Shown piece after piece: positions 8,225-17,458 of a stretch of DNA of 57,046 bases; the first letter of the stretch is position 1; the number at the start of each line of letters is the position of its first letter. Position numbers and translations under genes: made by a program. Under the pieces are notes generated by a model. The model did no database searches and had not been told where the DNA came from. It saw nothing but the letters and a program-made list of their open reading frames with translations. Origin of the DNA: Cyanobium sp. NIES-981 (GTDB lineage Bacteria > Cyanobacteriota > Cyanobacteriia > PCC-6307 > Cyanobiaceae). The stretch is from positions 1 through 57,046 of the forward strand of contig CAMDEM010000014.1 in the NCBI GenBank assembly GCA_945896675.1, given 5' to 3'.

Positions 8225-9826
8225 ATGGCATCCGATCAACAGAGGGCCATGCGACCGCCATCTCTCATGGTGCTGGGCACCTCCAGCGGTGCGGGCAAAA
8301 CCCTGATGACCGCGGCCCTCTGCCGGGTGTTGAAGCGCCGCGGCGAGCAACCGCTGCCCTTTAAGGGCCAAAACATGAGTCTCAATGCCTGGGTGGATCA
8401 GGCCGGGGGCGAGATGGCCTACTCCCAAGCCCTGCAGGCCTGGGCGGCGGGCCTGGAGCCCCAGGTGGCCATGAATCCAGTCCTGCTCAAACCCCAGGGC
8501 GACAGCACCAGTGAGTTGATTCACCTGGGCCAAGCGGTGGGCACCGCCCGCGCCGAGCACTACTACCGCGATTGGTTCAAGCCGGGCTGGGCAGCGATTC
8601 GCAGCGGCCTCGGCTCCCTGAAAAACCAGTATCCAGAAGGGCGGCTGGTACTCGAGGGGGCGGGCAGCCCGGTGGAAGTGAATCTGCAGGCCCGGGATCT
8701 CACCAACCTGCGCCTGGCCCAATACCTGCGGGCCCATTGCCTGCTGGTGGCCGATATCGAGCGCGGGGGAGTGTTTGCCCAGATCGTGGGCACCTTGGCC
8801 CTGCTCAGCCCGGTGCAACGACCGCTGATCAAAGGGATCCTGATCAACCGCTTCCGGGGCCGGCGGGAACTCTTTGATCAAGGCCGCAGCTGGCTGGAGC
8901 AGGAAACCGGCATTCCGGTGCTGGGGGTGATGCCCTGGCTCAACGAGCTCTTTCCGCCAGAAGATTCCCTGGATCTGTTGGAGCGCCGCGGCCGCAAAGG
9001 CACCGCCGAACTGGAGATCGCCGTACTGCGGCTGCCCTCGCTGAGCAACTTCTCCGACCTCGACCCCCTGGAAACGGAAGCCAGCGTGCAGCTGCGCTGG
9101 ATCCAGCCCGGCGAACCCTTGGGCCAGCCCGACGCCGTGATCGTGCCGGGCAGCAAACAAACCCTGCGGGATCTGGCCGCCCTCCAGGCCAGGGGCCTCG
9201 GGCAGGAGCTGAAGCGTTATGTGGCGTCAGGAGGCCAGGTCTTTGGCATCTGCGGCGGCATGCAAATGCTCGGTGTGGAGCTCCTGGATCCCGAAGACCG
9301 CGAAGGGGGAGCCGCTTCCGCCAGCCCCGCCGGCTTGGGATTGCTACCGCTGCGCACCGTGTTTGAAAGTGCCAAGGCCCTCCGCCAACGGCGCAGCCAG
9401 GCCCTCTGGCCCCTGCCCAGCGAAGGCAGCAGCCAAGGTCAAGACGACGGGGTCGAGGCAGCCTTGGAGCTGGAGGGTTTTGAGCTCCACCGCGGCGTCA
9501 CCAACCTCCATCACGCCACCAATCTCGACCCTCTCACCCATGGCGGACCAATGGCCAATGGCGGCCCCTTGGCTGACGACCCCAGCCTGGGCTGGTGGCA
9601 ATCCTGGGGGGACCAGGGGGGGCTGGTGGCCGGCACCTACCTCCATGGCGTGTTTGAAAGCGGCCCCTGGCGGCGGCGCTGGCTCAATCAACTGCGCCAG
9701 CGCAAAGGGTTGCCATTGCTCAGTGAACGCCAACTCCACCACAGCCAACACCGGGATCAGTTGCTCGATCGCCTCGCCGATGCCTTTGAAGAGCACGTCG
9801 ATCTTGGTCCGCTTCTTGTGACCTAA
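8225..9826 (+). CDS. cobQ: Cobyric acid synthase CobQ
   Basis: Amidates the b, d, e and g carboxylates of adenosylcobyrinic acid a,c-diamide with glutamine and ATP, in cytosolic B12/pseudo-B12 synthesis. The N-terminal half has the dethiobiotin-synthetase-like P-loop 'GTSSGAGKT'. The C-terminal half is a class I glutaminase with the nucleophile Cys in '[12 protein letters not shown]' (about residue 343) and the partner His in '[10 protein letters not shown]'. The length, ~533 residues, is usual for the family. ATG 8225 is taken as start; ATG 8249 ('[10 protein letters not shown]') fits the usual N-terminus equally well. The stop is 4 bp before the downstream ferredoxin-like gene, so the two are probably co-transcribed. 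A second corrin gene, cbiET, lies at 35194-36558. Confidence 0.95.
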   Translation: MASDQQRAMRPPSLMVLGTSSGAGKTLMTAALCRVLKRRGEQPLPFKGQNMSLNAWVDQAGGEMAYSQALQAWAAGLEPQVAMNPVLLKPQGDSTSELIHLGQAVGTARAEHYYRDWFKPGWAAIRSGLGSLKNQYPEGRLVLEGAGSPVEVNLQARDLTNLRLAQYLRAHCLLVADIERGGVFAQIVGTLALLSPVQRPLIKGILINRFRGRRELFDQGRSWLEQETGIPVLGVMPWLNELFPPEDSLDLLERRGRKGTAELEIAVLRLPSLSNFSDLDPLETEASVQLRWIQPGEPLGQPDAVIVPGSKQTLRDLAALQARGLGQELKRYVASGGQVFGICGGMQMLGVELLDPEDREGGAASASPAGLGLLPLRTVFESAKALRQRRSQALWPLPSEGSSQGQDDGVEAALELEGFELHRGVTNLHHATNLDPLTHGGPMANGGPLADDPSLGWWQSWGDQGGLVAGTYLHGVFESGPWRRRWLNQLRQRKGLPLLSERQLHHSQHRDQLLDRLADAFEEHVDLGPLLVT

Positions 9827-9830
9827 CCCC

Positions 9831-10076
9831 ATGCCAGCAACCCCGATCACGGTCCATTGGCCCCATGGCAGCAGCAGCACGGTCCGACCAGGCACCGATT
9901 GGCTCGTGGCGGCCCAGGCGGCGGGATTCCCCATTCCCACGGGCTGCCTGGGGGGCAGTTGTGGCGCCTGTGAAATCGAAGTGAATGGCCAAATGGTGCG
10001 GGCCTGCATCGCCACGGTGCCAGCGGCATCCAGCGGGGAACTCACGGTGGAGCTGGCCAGCGATCCCTACTGGTGA
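9831..10076 (+). CDS. Small [2Fe-2S] ferredoxin-like protein
   Basis: An 81-residue protein with the plant-type [2Fe-2S] signature 'GCLGGSCGACEIEVNG' and the fourth cysteine in 'VRACIA'. It is shorter than photosynthetic PetF and has a Gly/Pro-rich approach to the cluster loop, like the small ferredoxin-like proteins common in cyanobacteria. A cytosolic electron-transfer role is likely; the partner is unknown. It starts 4 bp after cobQ, but cobQ itself does not need reducing power, so a functional link is speculative. No transmembrane segment or signal peptide is seen. Confidence 0.85.
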   Translation: MPATPITVHWPHGSSSTVRPGTDWLVAAQAAGFPIPTGCLGGSCGACEIEVNGQMVRACIATVPAASSGELTVELASDPYW

Positions 10077-10101
10077 CCGTGCTGGATCAGTCGCACTGGA
10101 A

Positions 10102-11289
10102 TCAGTCGCGCTGGATCAGCCCACCCCCCAGGAGCACCTCACCGTCGTAGAAGACGGCCGCCTGGCCTGGGGTGATCGAAAACTGCTCATCGGCAAACAC
10201 CAGCTGGCAGCGATGGGGCCGTCCGCCGGCGGTATCGACGGCTGTGGCCGGAAGGGGAGTCAGCAGCGCAGGCTCGGGGGCACTGCGGTAACGCACCTGC
10301 ACCGCCACCTCCAGGGGCCGATCCGGAGGAGGAATGGATACCCAATTCACCGCCCCCACGCAGCACTGCGAGCGTGCCGCATCGGTGCGGGGGGCCACCA
10401 CCACCCGGTTCATGGCCGCATCCAACCGAACCACATGCAAGGGCTCACTCCAGGCCACCCCGAGCCCCTTGCGCTGGCCAATCGTGAAGTGCTCGATGCC
10501 ATCGTGCTGGCCGACCACCGTGCCGTCGCCGAGCACAATCTCCCCCTGGCGCGGCGGCAAATAGGCATCCAGAAACGCCTTCATCGAGCCGTGGTGGTCG
10601 GCCAGGCAGAGATCCTGGCTTTCAGGTTTCTCGGCCGTACGCAGTCCATGGCGGGCGGCCTCCAGGCGGGTGTCGGCCTTGGTGAGTTCGCCCAAGGGGA
10701 ACACCAACCGGCCCAGCACCTCCTGGGGTAGGTCGTAGAGGAAATAGCTCTGGTCCTTGCGGGAATCGAGCCCCCGCAGCAACTGATGGCGGCCATTGGG
10801 GCTCTGATCGCCATGGCGCACGCGGGCGTAGTGGCCCGTGGCGATGCGTTGCAGGCCCCGCTCTTTGGCCGCCCAGGCGAGCATCGGCGCAAATTTCACC
10901 TCCCGGTTGCAGCGGGAGCAGGGAAGGGGCGTCACGCCTTCGCCATAGCCCTGCACCAAGAAATCAACAATTTGCTCTTGGAAATGCTGCCGAAAATCCA
11001 CCACGTGGTGGGTCACGCCCAGCTGCTCACAGATTCCGGCGGCATCCACCAGCCCTTCCGCGCAGCAGGCGCCCTTGCCACTCATCAGCCACAGGGTGAG
11101 GCCCTCCACCTCCCAGCCGGCCTCCACCAGCAGGGCTGCGGTGAGTGAGCTATCCACCCCGCCCGAGAGTCCGACGGCGAGGCGATGCTCCCCTGGCCAG
11201 GCCCGCAGGCGCTCCAATGCCGCAGCCCCAGCGGGGGTTGCGGCCACAGAAGCCGCTGCACTGGCGGAAGAAGCAAACAAAGGGGCCAC
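10102..11289 (-). CDS. mnmA: tRNA-specific 2-thiouridylase MnmA
   Basis: Makes 2-thiouridine at wobble position 34 of Lys, Glu and Gln tRNAs, using ATP and a persulfide relay. The PP-loop 'GLSGGVDSS' is at about residues 40-48. A conserved cysteine lies in 'CNREVKF' (Cys127) and the second in 'ESQDLCLA', the two positions expected for the thiol relay. The C-terminal beta-barrel contains 'GQRKGLG'. The 395 residues include an Ala-rich N-terminal extension of about 25 residues, so a later start is possible. It converges with the ferredoxin gene and diverges from nnrD/E with a 46-bp gap. Confidence 0.95.
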   Translation of the reverse strand: MAPLFASSASAAASVAATPAGAAALERLRAWPGEHRLAVGLSGGVDSSLTAALLVEAGWEVEGLTLWLMSGKGACCAEGLVDAAGICEQLGVTHHVVDFRQHFQEQIVDFLVQGYGEGVTPLPCSRCNREVKFAPMLAWAAKERGLQRIATGHYARVRHGDQSPNGRHQLLRGLDSRKDQSYFLYDLPQEVLGRLVFPLGELTKADTRLEAARHGLRTAEKPESQDLCLADHHGSMKAFLDAYLPPRQGEIVLGDGTVVGQHDGIEHFTIGQRKGLGVAWSEPLHVVRLDAAMNRVVVAPRTDAARSQCCVGAVNWVSIPPPDRPLEVAVQVRYRSAPEPALLTPLPATAVDTAGGRPHRCQLVFADEQFSITPGQAAVFYDGEVLLGGGLIQRD

Positions 11290-11335
11290 AGGGGGCGAAG
11301 GTCTCCCATCATGAAACCGTGCTGTCCGTGATTGC

Positions 11336-12937
11336 GTGCCCGTGCCAGACCCCGTGCCCGTGCCCCGTGATGCCGATCACCTGCTCGTCAGCGGCGAGCA
11401 GATGGCCCAGCTCGAGCAGCAGCTGTTCGCCAGTGGGCTTCCGGTCGAGGCCTTGATGGAAAAGGCGGCCCTGCTCGTGACCCGCCATCTGCTGGAGCAC
11501 GAACCCCTCCAGGCCGGGGCGCTTGTGCTGGTTGGGCCAGGTCACAACGGCGGCGATGCCCTGGTGGTGGCCCGGGAATTGCACCTGGCCGGAGTGGCGG
11601 TGCGGATCTGGAGCCCGTTCGAGCGCCACAAACCACTCACGGCCGCCCACCTGGACCATGGCCGCTGGCTTGGGATTCCGCTCCTCCAAGAAGCACCCGA
11701 TCCGGCCGATGGGGCCCTCTGGATTGATGGCCTCTTTGGCATCGGCCAGCGCCAAGGCCCGGGGGATGCCATCGAAAACCTGCTGCTGGCGCGTCAACAG
11801 CAACGGCCCCACCACCTTTTGGCCGTGGATGTACCCACCGGCCTCTGCGCCGACCAGGGGATCTGCCTGGGGGCCGGGGCGGCGGTTGCCCACTGCACCA
11901 CCACGATCGGCCTGGTCAAAACCGGCCTGGTGCAGGATCCCGCCCTCGCCTACGTGGGACAGCTGGTACGCCTTGACCTGGGCCTGCCCCCAGCCCTATT
12001 GGCTGGATTACCCGCCAACCAACCCCTGGCCCTCGGCCCCAAAGACCACCAAGCCGGTCCCCCACAACAAGCCGGCCACCTGAACCAATGGGCCACCAGC
12101 ACCCCAGCGGCCAGCAAATACCAACGGGGGCGGCTGTTGGTGATTGCCGGGAGCAGCCCCTACCGGGGAGCCGCGGCCCTGGCCTTGGCCGGTGCCAGCA
12201 GCTCGGGCTGCGGCAGCCTGCGCGCCGTCCTGCCCGCTCCCATGGGGCAAAGCCTGTGGCAGCAGTTTCCCCATGTGGTGGTGAACCAGGAGCTGGACTG
12301 CAGCCCCGCAGGCGATCTCCTGCTGGAAGACTTAGCCAGCGCAACCCTGGAGCGCCTGGATGCGGTGCTGATCGGCCCGGGTATCGGCGCTGGGAGTGGC
12401 GCTAGCAGTGGCTCTGGGATTGGCGCTGGAGGCCTCGAGAGCTGGCAGCCCCTGCAAACGTTCGAGGGGCTGCTGGTGATCGATGCCGATGGGCTCAACC
12501 GGCTGTCCCAGATGGAAGGCGGTGGCCTGGCCTGGCTGCAGCAGCGCCGGGGGGCCACCTGGCTCACCCCCCACCCCGGCGAATTCGCCCGCCTGTTTCC
12601 CCAGTGGGTGGGCCTCCCTCCCCTGGAAGCAGCCCAGCAGGCTGCCCAGGCCAGTGGGGCCAGCGTGCTGCTCAAGGGTGCCCGCAGCATCGTGGCTGCC
12701 GCCGATGGCCGCCGCTGGCAACTGCTCAAGGCCAACCCCCGCGCCGCCAGAGCCGGGCTCGGTGATGTGCTCGCTGGCTATGCCGCCGGCCGGGGATCTA
12801 GCGCTGGGGGCGATGGCCAGATCCTGGCCGCAGCCGCGCTGGACCACGCCCTAGCGGGCTGCCAGCTCTACCAACCCAGCCCACCGGAGGTGGCCACGAT
12901 CCTCGCCGCCGGCCCCGCTGGCCCGGTGTCCAATTGA
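11336..12937 (+). CDS. nnrD: Bifunctional NAD(P)H-hydrate epimerase / ADP-dependent dehydratase
   Basis: Repairs hydrated NADH and NADPH. The N-terminal YjeF_N-type epimerase domain (about residues 15-215) has '[20 protein letters not shown]'. The C-terminal dehydratase domain (about 250-520) has '[12 protein letters not shown]' and the nucleotide-binding loop '[12 protein letters not shown]' with the catalytic Asp. The position after 'AG', often Ser or Thr in homologues, is Leu here. There is no ATG near the 5' end; several in-frame GTGs (11336, 11342 and later) lie in a low-complexity '[10 protein letters not shown]' run, so the start is uncertain. It diverges from mnmA, and the 130 bp downstream carry the sigma-factor promoter region. 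Confidence 0.92.
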   Translation: MPVPDPVPVPRDADHLLVSGEQMAQLEQQLFASGLPVEALMEKAALLVTRHLLEHEPLQAGALVLVGPGHNGGDALVVARELHLAGVAVRIWSPFERHKPLTAAHLDHGRWLGIPLLQEAPDPADGALWIDGLFGIGQRQGPGDAIENLLLARQQQRPHHLLAVDVPTGLCADQGICLGAGAAVAHCTTTIGLVKTGLVQDPALAYVGQLVRLDLGLPPALLAGLPANQPLALGPKDHQAGPPQQAGHLNQWATSTPAASKYQRGRLLVIAGSSPYRGAAALALAGASSSGCGSLRAVLPAPMGQSLWQQFPHVVVNQELDCSPAGDLLLEDLASATLERLDAVLIGPGIGAGSGASSGSGIGAGGLESWQPLQTFEGLLVIDADGLNRLSQMEGGGLAWLQQRRGATWLTPHPGEFARLFPQWVGLPPLEAAQQAAQASGASVLLKGARSIVAAADGRRWQLLKANPRAARAGLGDVLAGYAAGRGSSAGGDGQILAAAALDHALAGCQLYQPSPPEVATILAAGPAGPVSN

Positions 12938-13069
12938 AGACAAAAGGGCCCTCAGGGAGGCTGAAGTGCTGCTTTTGTGATGATTTGCGTTTGAAAGCTG
13001 AAGCGTTGCTGACAACCCACGCCAGCCCGCAGGAAAGCTCCCATAGTTGTGGGCTGGATTCCACTAGCC

Positions 13070-14011
13070 ATGACCTTTTCATCCCCAAGGGCTAGCGAGA
13101 GCAGTCGTAGGCGAAGTAGCGATCCAATCACCTGGTATCTGGCCACCATTGGCCGCGAACCCCTCCTAACCCCTGCAGAAGAAATCGAGCTTGGCAATCA
13201 AGTCCAAGCCATGATGCGTCTCCTCGAAGCTGGAGAACCTGACGCTGGGGCAGATCAACTCAGCGACCAGGACAAGCGCACCATCAAGATTGGCAAGCGC
13301 TCCAAGGCGCGGATGATGAAGGCCAATCTCAGGCTGGTGGTCAGTGTTGCCAAGAAATACCAAAACAGGGGCCTTGAACTACTCGATCTGATCCAAGAAG
13401 GCTCCCTTGGCCTAGAGCGGGCAGTGGAGAAATTTGATCCCACCCGTGGTTACAAGTTCTCCACCTATGCCTTCTGGTGGATCCGGCAGAGCATGACCCG
13501 GGCCATTGCCTGCCAATCCCGCACCATTCGCCTTCCGGTTCACCTCAGCGAGCGCCTGAGCGCCATTCGCAAGGTGAGCCTGGAGCTGGCCCACAAACTC
13601 GGGGCCATGCCCAACCGGAGGGAAATCTCCGAAGCCCTCGACATGCCGCTCGAGGAACTCGACAGCGTGCTGAGCCAGGCACTCACCACCTCCAGCCTGG
13701 ATGCTCCCATCAATGGCGATGAAAGCCGGAGCTTCCTCGGTGATCTCATTGCCGACTCCAATGACGAGGAGCCCCTCGACCGGGTTGAACGGGGCATGCA
13801 TCAGGAAGAATTGGGGCGCTGGATGAGCCACTTGAGCGAGCAAGAGAGGCAAGTGCTGCACTTGCGTTTTGGCCTCGAGGGCGTCGAACAACACACCTTG
13901 GCCGACATCGGCCGTCAACTCGACGTCTCCCGGGAACGGGTCCGTCAAGTGGAGATCAAAGCCCTGCGCAAACTGCGCAGCCTCACCAACCGCCTACCAA
14001 GCAGCCCCTAA
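13070..14011 (+). CDS. Group 2 RpoD-like sigma factor
   Basis: A 313-residue sigma-70 family protein. Region 1.2 reads 'DPITWYLATIGR', region 2 'NLRLVVSVAKKYQNRGLELL' and 'GYKFSTYAFWWIRQSMTRAI' (core and -10 recognition), and region 4 ends in the helix-turn-helix 'LDVSRERVRQVEIKALRKLR'. It lacks the long region 1.1 of the principal sigma factor, and cyanobacteria carry several such non-essential stress or circadian sigmas, so group 2 is the best call. ATG 13070 is chosen over an upstream GTG at 13049. It converges with pdhA with only 12 bp between stops. The exact paralogue (SigB/C/D/E) cannot be read from sequence alone. Confidence 0.93.
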   Translation: MTFSSPRASESSRRRSSDPITWYLATIGREPLLTPAEEIELGNQVQAMMRLLEAGEPDAGADQLSDQDKRTIKIGKRSKARMMKANLRLVVSVAKKYQNRGLELLDLIQEGSLGLERAVEKFDPTRGYKFSTYAFWWIRQSMTRAIACQSRTIRLPVHLSERLSAIRKVSLELAHKLGAMPNRREISEALDMPLEELDSVLSQALTTSSLDAPINGDESRSFLGDLIADSNDEEPLDRVERGMHQEELGRWMSHLSEQERQVLHLRFGLEGVEQHTLADIGRQLDVSRERVRQVEIKALRKLRSLTNRLPSSP

Positions 14012-14023
14012 AAACGCTGAAGA

Positions 14024-15139
14024 TCAGTCTTCTGCCCAGATGTAGCGGGTGAGCTCTTCCGGCTTGGGTTCGGGGGCCGCGAGGGCAAAGTCCACACAAT
14101 CGGCGATCTCAGCGTCGATCTCCTTCTCGATCGCCTTGAGCTCCTCGGGGGTGGCCAGCTGTTGGCTCACCAGGTGGGTGGCAAGTTGCTTGATGGGATC
14201 ACGCTTGGCCCAAAACTCCTTCTCCTCCGCAGCCCGCAGCTCATCGGGGTCGGCCAGGGAGTGGCCACGGAAGCGGTAGGTGAGGCATTCGAGCACCGTG
14301 GGGCCTTCCCCAGCCCGGGCCCGTTCAACGGCGCGCTGGGCGGCGGCCCGAACGGCCAGCACATCCATGCCATCCACCTCTTCACCGGCCATGCCGAAGG
14401 CCGCAGCCTTGCGCCAAATCTCGGGGTCACTGGTGGCGCGGTTGTGGTCCATGCCAATGGCCCACTTGTTGTTCTCCACCACAAACAGGATCGGCAGCTT
14501 CCAGAGGGCCGCCATGTTGAGGCACTCGTAGAACTGGCCGATGTTGCAGGTGCCATCGCCAAAGAAGGCCGCGGTCACCGCATCACTGCCCGCATCACCC
14601 AGGGCATCCCGCTTGTAGCGGCTGGTGAAAGCGGCACCGAGGGCCACGGGAATGCCTTCACCAATGAAGGCATAACCGCCGAGCAGGTGGTGTTCCTTGG
14701 AGAACAGGTGCATCGAACCACCGCGGCCCTTGCTGCAACCGGTCTCCTTGCCGAACAGCTCACTCATCACTTCCCGGGCCGGCACCCCGCAGCTGAGGGC
14801 ATGGACGTGGTCCCGGTAGGTGCTGCAGAACCAGTCGTGCTGCATCTTCATCGCTTTGATGACGCCCGTGCTGACGGCCTCCTGGCCGTTGTAGAGGTGC
14901 ACGAAGCCAAACATCTTGCCCCGGTAATACATCTCGGCGCACTTGTCTTCGAAGCGCCGACCCAGGGTCATGTCGCGATAGAGCAGCAGGCCCTCATCAC
15001 GGGTCACCGTGGCGGGAGTCGCGGGATACAAGTTCTCAAGACGCTCAGCATGGGGACCGGCCACGTGGGTGGAGTCGGCCGAACAGGAGGGGACCCCAGA
15101 GGCGGCCGCCATGTCCTGACCCATATCTGCCTGTGTCAT
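14024..15139 (-). CDS. pdhA: Pyruvate dehydrogenase E1 alpha subunit
   Basis: Thiamine-diphosphate-dependent E1 alpha subunit, which decarboxylates pyruvate for acetyl-CoA synthesis together with E1 beta (not in the window). The TPP-binding motif begins at '[12 protein letters not shown]' and ends at '[10 protein letters not shown]'. The phosphorylation-loop-type segment '[14 protein letters not shown]' is also present. The 371 residues are slightly longer than bacterial homologues through a 35-residue N-terminal extension, as in cyanobacteria. ATG 15139 is 139 bp from the divergent ARC6-like gene; that interval should hold both promoters. Confidence 0.96.
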   Translation of the reverse strand: MTQADMGQDMAAASGVPSCSADSTHVAGPHAERLENLYPATPATVTRDEGLLLYRDMTLGRRFEDKCAEMYYRGKMFGFVHLYNGQEAVSTGVIKAMKMQHDWFCSTYRDHVHALSCGVPAREVMSELFGKETGCSKGRGGSMHLFSKEHHLLGGYAFIGEGIPVALGAAFTSRYKRDALGDAGSDAVTAAFFGDGTCNIGQFYECLNMAALWKLPILFVVENNKWAIGMDHNRATSDPEIWRKAAAFGMAGEEVDGMDVLAVRAAAQRAVERARAGEGPTVLECLTYRFRGHSLADPDELRAAEEKEFWAKRDPIKQLATHLVSQQLATPEELKAIEKEIDAEIADCVDFALAAPEPKPEELTRYIWAED

Positions 15140-15278
15140 GCCGGGTGGGAAATCGGGTGCTGAATCGGGCGCCTGTCAGAGACGGCTGATGCGACAGGGA
15201 CTGTACGGGGTCCAGCACCAGCCAGCACGGCAATGGCTGTCAAAACCGCTGACCCTGCCTAAAGTTCGGCCCTGCCTA

Positions 15279-17372
15279 ATGTCACCAGCCAAAGGACGGT
15301 CCAGGTTGGAACTACCGATTGATCACTTCCGGCTGCTTGGCGTGGGGCCAACCACCGATGCCCAATCGGTCCTGCGCACCCTGCAGCAACGGCTGGACCG
15401 CGCCCCAGACCAGGGGTTCACTGAAGAAACACTCCAGTCCCGCGAGGAACTGCTGCGCGCCAGCGCCGACCTGCTCAGCGATGCCGACCGTCGCCTCGTC
15501 TACGAAACCGACCTCACCGCCATCTCCAGCGGCAGCGGCGCCAGCATCGCCGCCCTCGATGTGCCCAGCTCCAACGAGGTGGGCGGATTGCTGCTCCTTT
15601 TAGAGGCTGGGCAGCCCCTCGAATGCTTCGAACTGGCCAGCCGGGCCCTCCAACCGCCCCAGGCGCCAGCCCTGGGCAGCAGCCGCGAAGCGGATTTGAC
15701 CTTGCTCGCCGGGCTCTCCTGCCTGGCCGCGGCCGCCGATCAACACCAACGGCGCCGCTACGAAAGTTCCGCCCAAACCCTCAAGCAGGGTCTGCAGCTT
15801 TTGCAACGCATGGGCCAACTCCCCACCCTGCGCCATCAAATCAACCAGGAGCTCGAGGGCCTGACCCCCTTCCGCGTGCTCGATCTGCTCAGCCGCAATC
15901 TCACCGCCGTGAGCGAGCGCGCCGAGGGCTTGGCGCTGCTCGAGCAGCTGGTCCAACGCCGGGGCGGCCTGGAGGGGCACAACGACCCGAGCCTGTCGGT
16001 CGAAGAATTCCAAGCCTTTTTTAAACAAATCCGCGCCTTCCTCACCGTGCAGGAGCAGGTGGACCTGTTCAGCCGCTGGGCCGATGACTCCCGGGATGCG
16101 GGCGCCCCTAGGGCAGGCTCGAAGGCTGCTGATTTCCTGGCCACCACAGCGCTCACCGCGTCGGGCTTTGGCCAGCGCAAACCCGAGCGGATTGCCGCCG
16201 CCAAGGCGCGGCTGCAAGCCAGTGGCACGGAAGGAACCCAACCGCTGCTGGCCTGCTTGCACCTGCTGCTGGGGGAGGTGGATCAGGCCCACCAAGCCTT
16301 CGCAGAGGGCGCCTCCGGTGAATTGAAGCAGTGGGCCGCCAAGCAAAGCACCGACCCCCTGGCCCAGCTCTGCGCATATTGCAGCGACTGGCTCTCGAGA
16401 GATGTGCTTCCGGGCTACCGCGATCTGGAGGCCGATGCCGACCTCGAGGCCTACTTCGCCGACCGGGACGTGCAGGCCTATGTGGAAGGCCAGGAACCCC
16501 TATCGGCCCCAGCCAGCGCCAACCCCCAGCCCTCGGTTTTCGGAGCGGCCTCCGACTTCCTCAGTGGCTTCACCAATCCCTTCGCCAGCGACCCCGCCCA
16601 GGGCCCGGGCGGCAGCCCACCAGCGGATTTGCCAGCAGGTGTCTCAACGGCTGGTGGCCCAGACGAGCAACTGGAAGAGGGCGATCTCGATGATCCCCAA
16701 GAACCCTGGCTAGACGCTTGGCTACCCCAATGGCATTGGCCGGAGAATTTGCACTGGCCAGAGCGGTGGCACTGGCCAACCCTCCCCGCAATCCAACTGC
16801 CCAGCAAGCGTCAGCTTGGCTTTGGTGGCGCTGGTGTGGTGGTACTGGCCCTCGCTGCCACCGCCCTGGTGCGCAGCCGCTCCCATGGGCCCAAACCGCA
16901 GCCGCCCCAGCCCCCGGTGGCCCTGCAGCCCGTTCCGGCCACCAAACCAGTCCCCAAAGCCGCTCCGGCAGCGCCCTTGAGCGCACCGGAACCCAGCGAC
17001 GCCCAAATCCAGGCCCTGCTTGAGGCATGGCTCAATGCCAAGGCTGCGCTGCTTGCTGGCAAAACCAGCACGATCCCGCTAGCGGCCATGGCCCGCCCCA
17101 GCCAGATCGAGCGCCTCGAGGCCACCGTGGCCGCCGATCAAAACCGCGGTGAAACCGAAGCGATCACCACCAAAATCCAATCCTTTGCAGTGGATGAGCG
17201 CAACCCCAGCCGCATAGCTGCCACCGTGGGCCTCGACTACAGCGAAACCCGCCTGGATCGCAGCGGCTCACCAACCGGACCAGCAACCACCCTGCAACTG
17301 CGCAATCGCTACGTCTTTGCCCGTGACAACGGCACCTGGCGCCTGGTGAGCTTCCGGCGCGCTGCCGGCTAG
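15279..17372 (+). CDS. ARC6/Ftn2 (ZipN)-like cell division protein with IMS domain
   Basis: A ~697-residue protein with the layout of cyanobacterial Ftn2/ZipN and plastid ARC6, which anchor FtsZ at the membrane. It has a degenerate DnaJ-like N-terminus ('LPIDHFRLLGVGPTTDAQSV'), a long helical cytosolic region, one transmembrane segment (about residues 512-530, 'GAGVVVLALAATALV') and a C-terminal IMS-type domain ending 'YVFARDNGTWRLVSFRRA'. Between the helical part and the membrane helix is a Trp-rich run, 'WHWPENLHWPERWHWP', that looks like a small internal repeat. ATG 15279 is chosen because homology begins at 'LELPIDHFRLLG'; TTG 15306 is an alternative. It diverges from pdhA and is followed by ffh. 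Confidence 0.85.
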   Translation: MSPAKGRSRLELPIDHFRLLGVGPTTDAQSVLRTLQQRLDRAPDQGFTEETLQSREELLRASADLLSDADRRLVYETDLTAISSGSGASIAALDVPSSNEVGGLLLLLEAGQPLECFELASRALQPPQAPALGSSREADLTLLAGLSCLAAAADQHQRRRYESSAQTLKQGLQLLQRMGQLPTLRHQINQELEGLTPFRVLDLLSRNLTAVSERAEGLALLEQLVQRRGGLEGHNDPSLSVEEFQAFFKQIRAFLTVQEQVDLFSRWADDSRDAGAPRAGSKAADFLATTALTASGFGQRKPERIAAAKARLQASGTEGTQPLLACLHLLLGEVDQAHQAFAEGASGELKQWAAKQSTDPLAQLCAYCSDWLSRDVLPGYRDLEADADLEAYFADRDVQAYVEGQEPLSAPASANPQPSVFGAASDFLSGFTNPFASDPAQGPGGSPPADLPAGVSTAGGPDEQLEEGDLDDPQEPWLDAWLPQWHWPENLHWPERWHWPTLPAIQLPSKRQLGFGGAGVVVLALAATALVRSRSHGPKPQPPQPPVALQPVPATKPVPKAAPAAPLSAPEPSDAQIQALLEAWLNAKAALLAGKTSTIPLAAMARPSQIERLEATVAADQNRGETEAITTKIQSFAVDERNPSRIAATVGLDYSETRLDRSGSPTGPATTLQLRNRYVFARDNGTWRLVSFRRAAG

Positions 17373-17458
17373 CCAAGTTTTTACGATCCTTTGATCTCTG
17401 GGCCCTATTCCCTGGGCCCTGTCCCCGGGGCTCCGGTCCCACCCTTCGCTACCTACTG

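Noticed and set aside
8213-9160. Long minus-strand open frame opposite cobQ
   Set aside because: It lies opposite a clear CobQ, is rich in His/Gly/Gln as expected for a complementary GC-rich frame, and has no recognisable domain.
14162-15163. Plus-strand open frame opposite pdhA
   Set aside because: The opposite strand encodes unmistakable pyruvate dehydrogenase E1 alpha.
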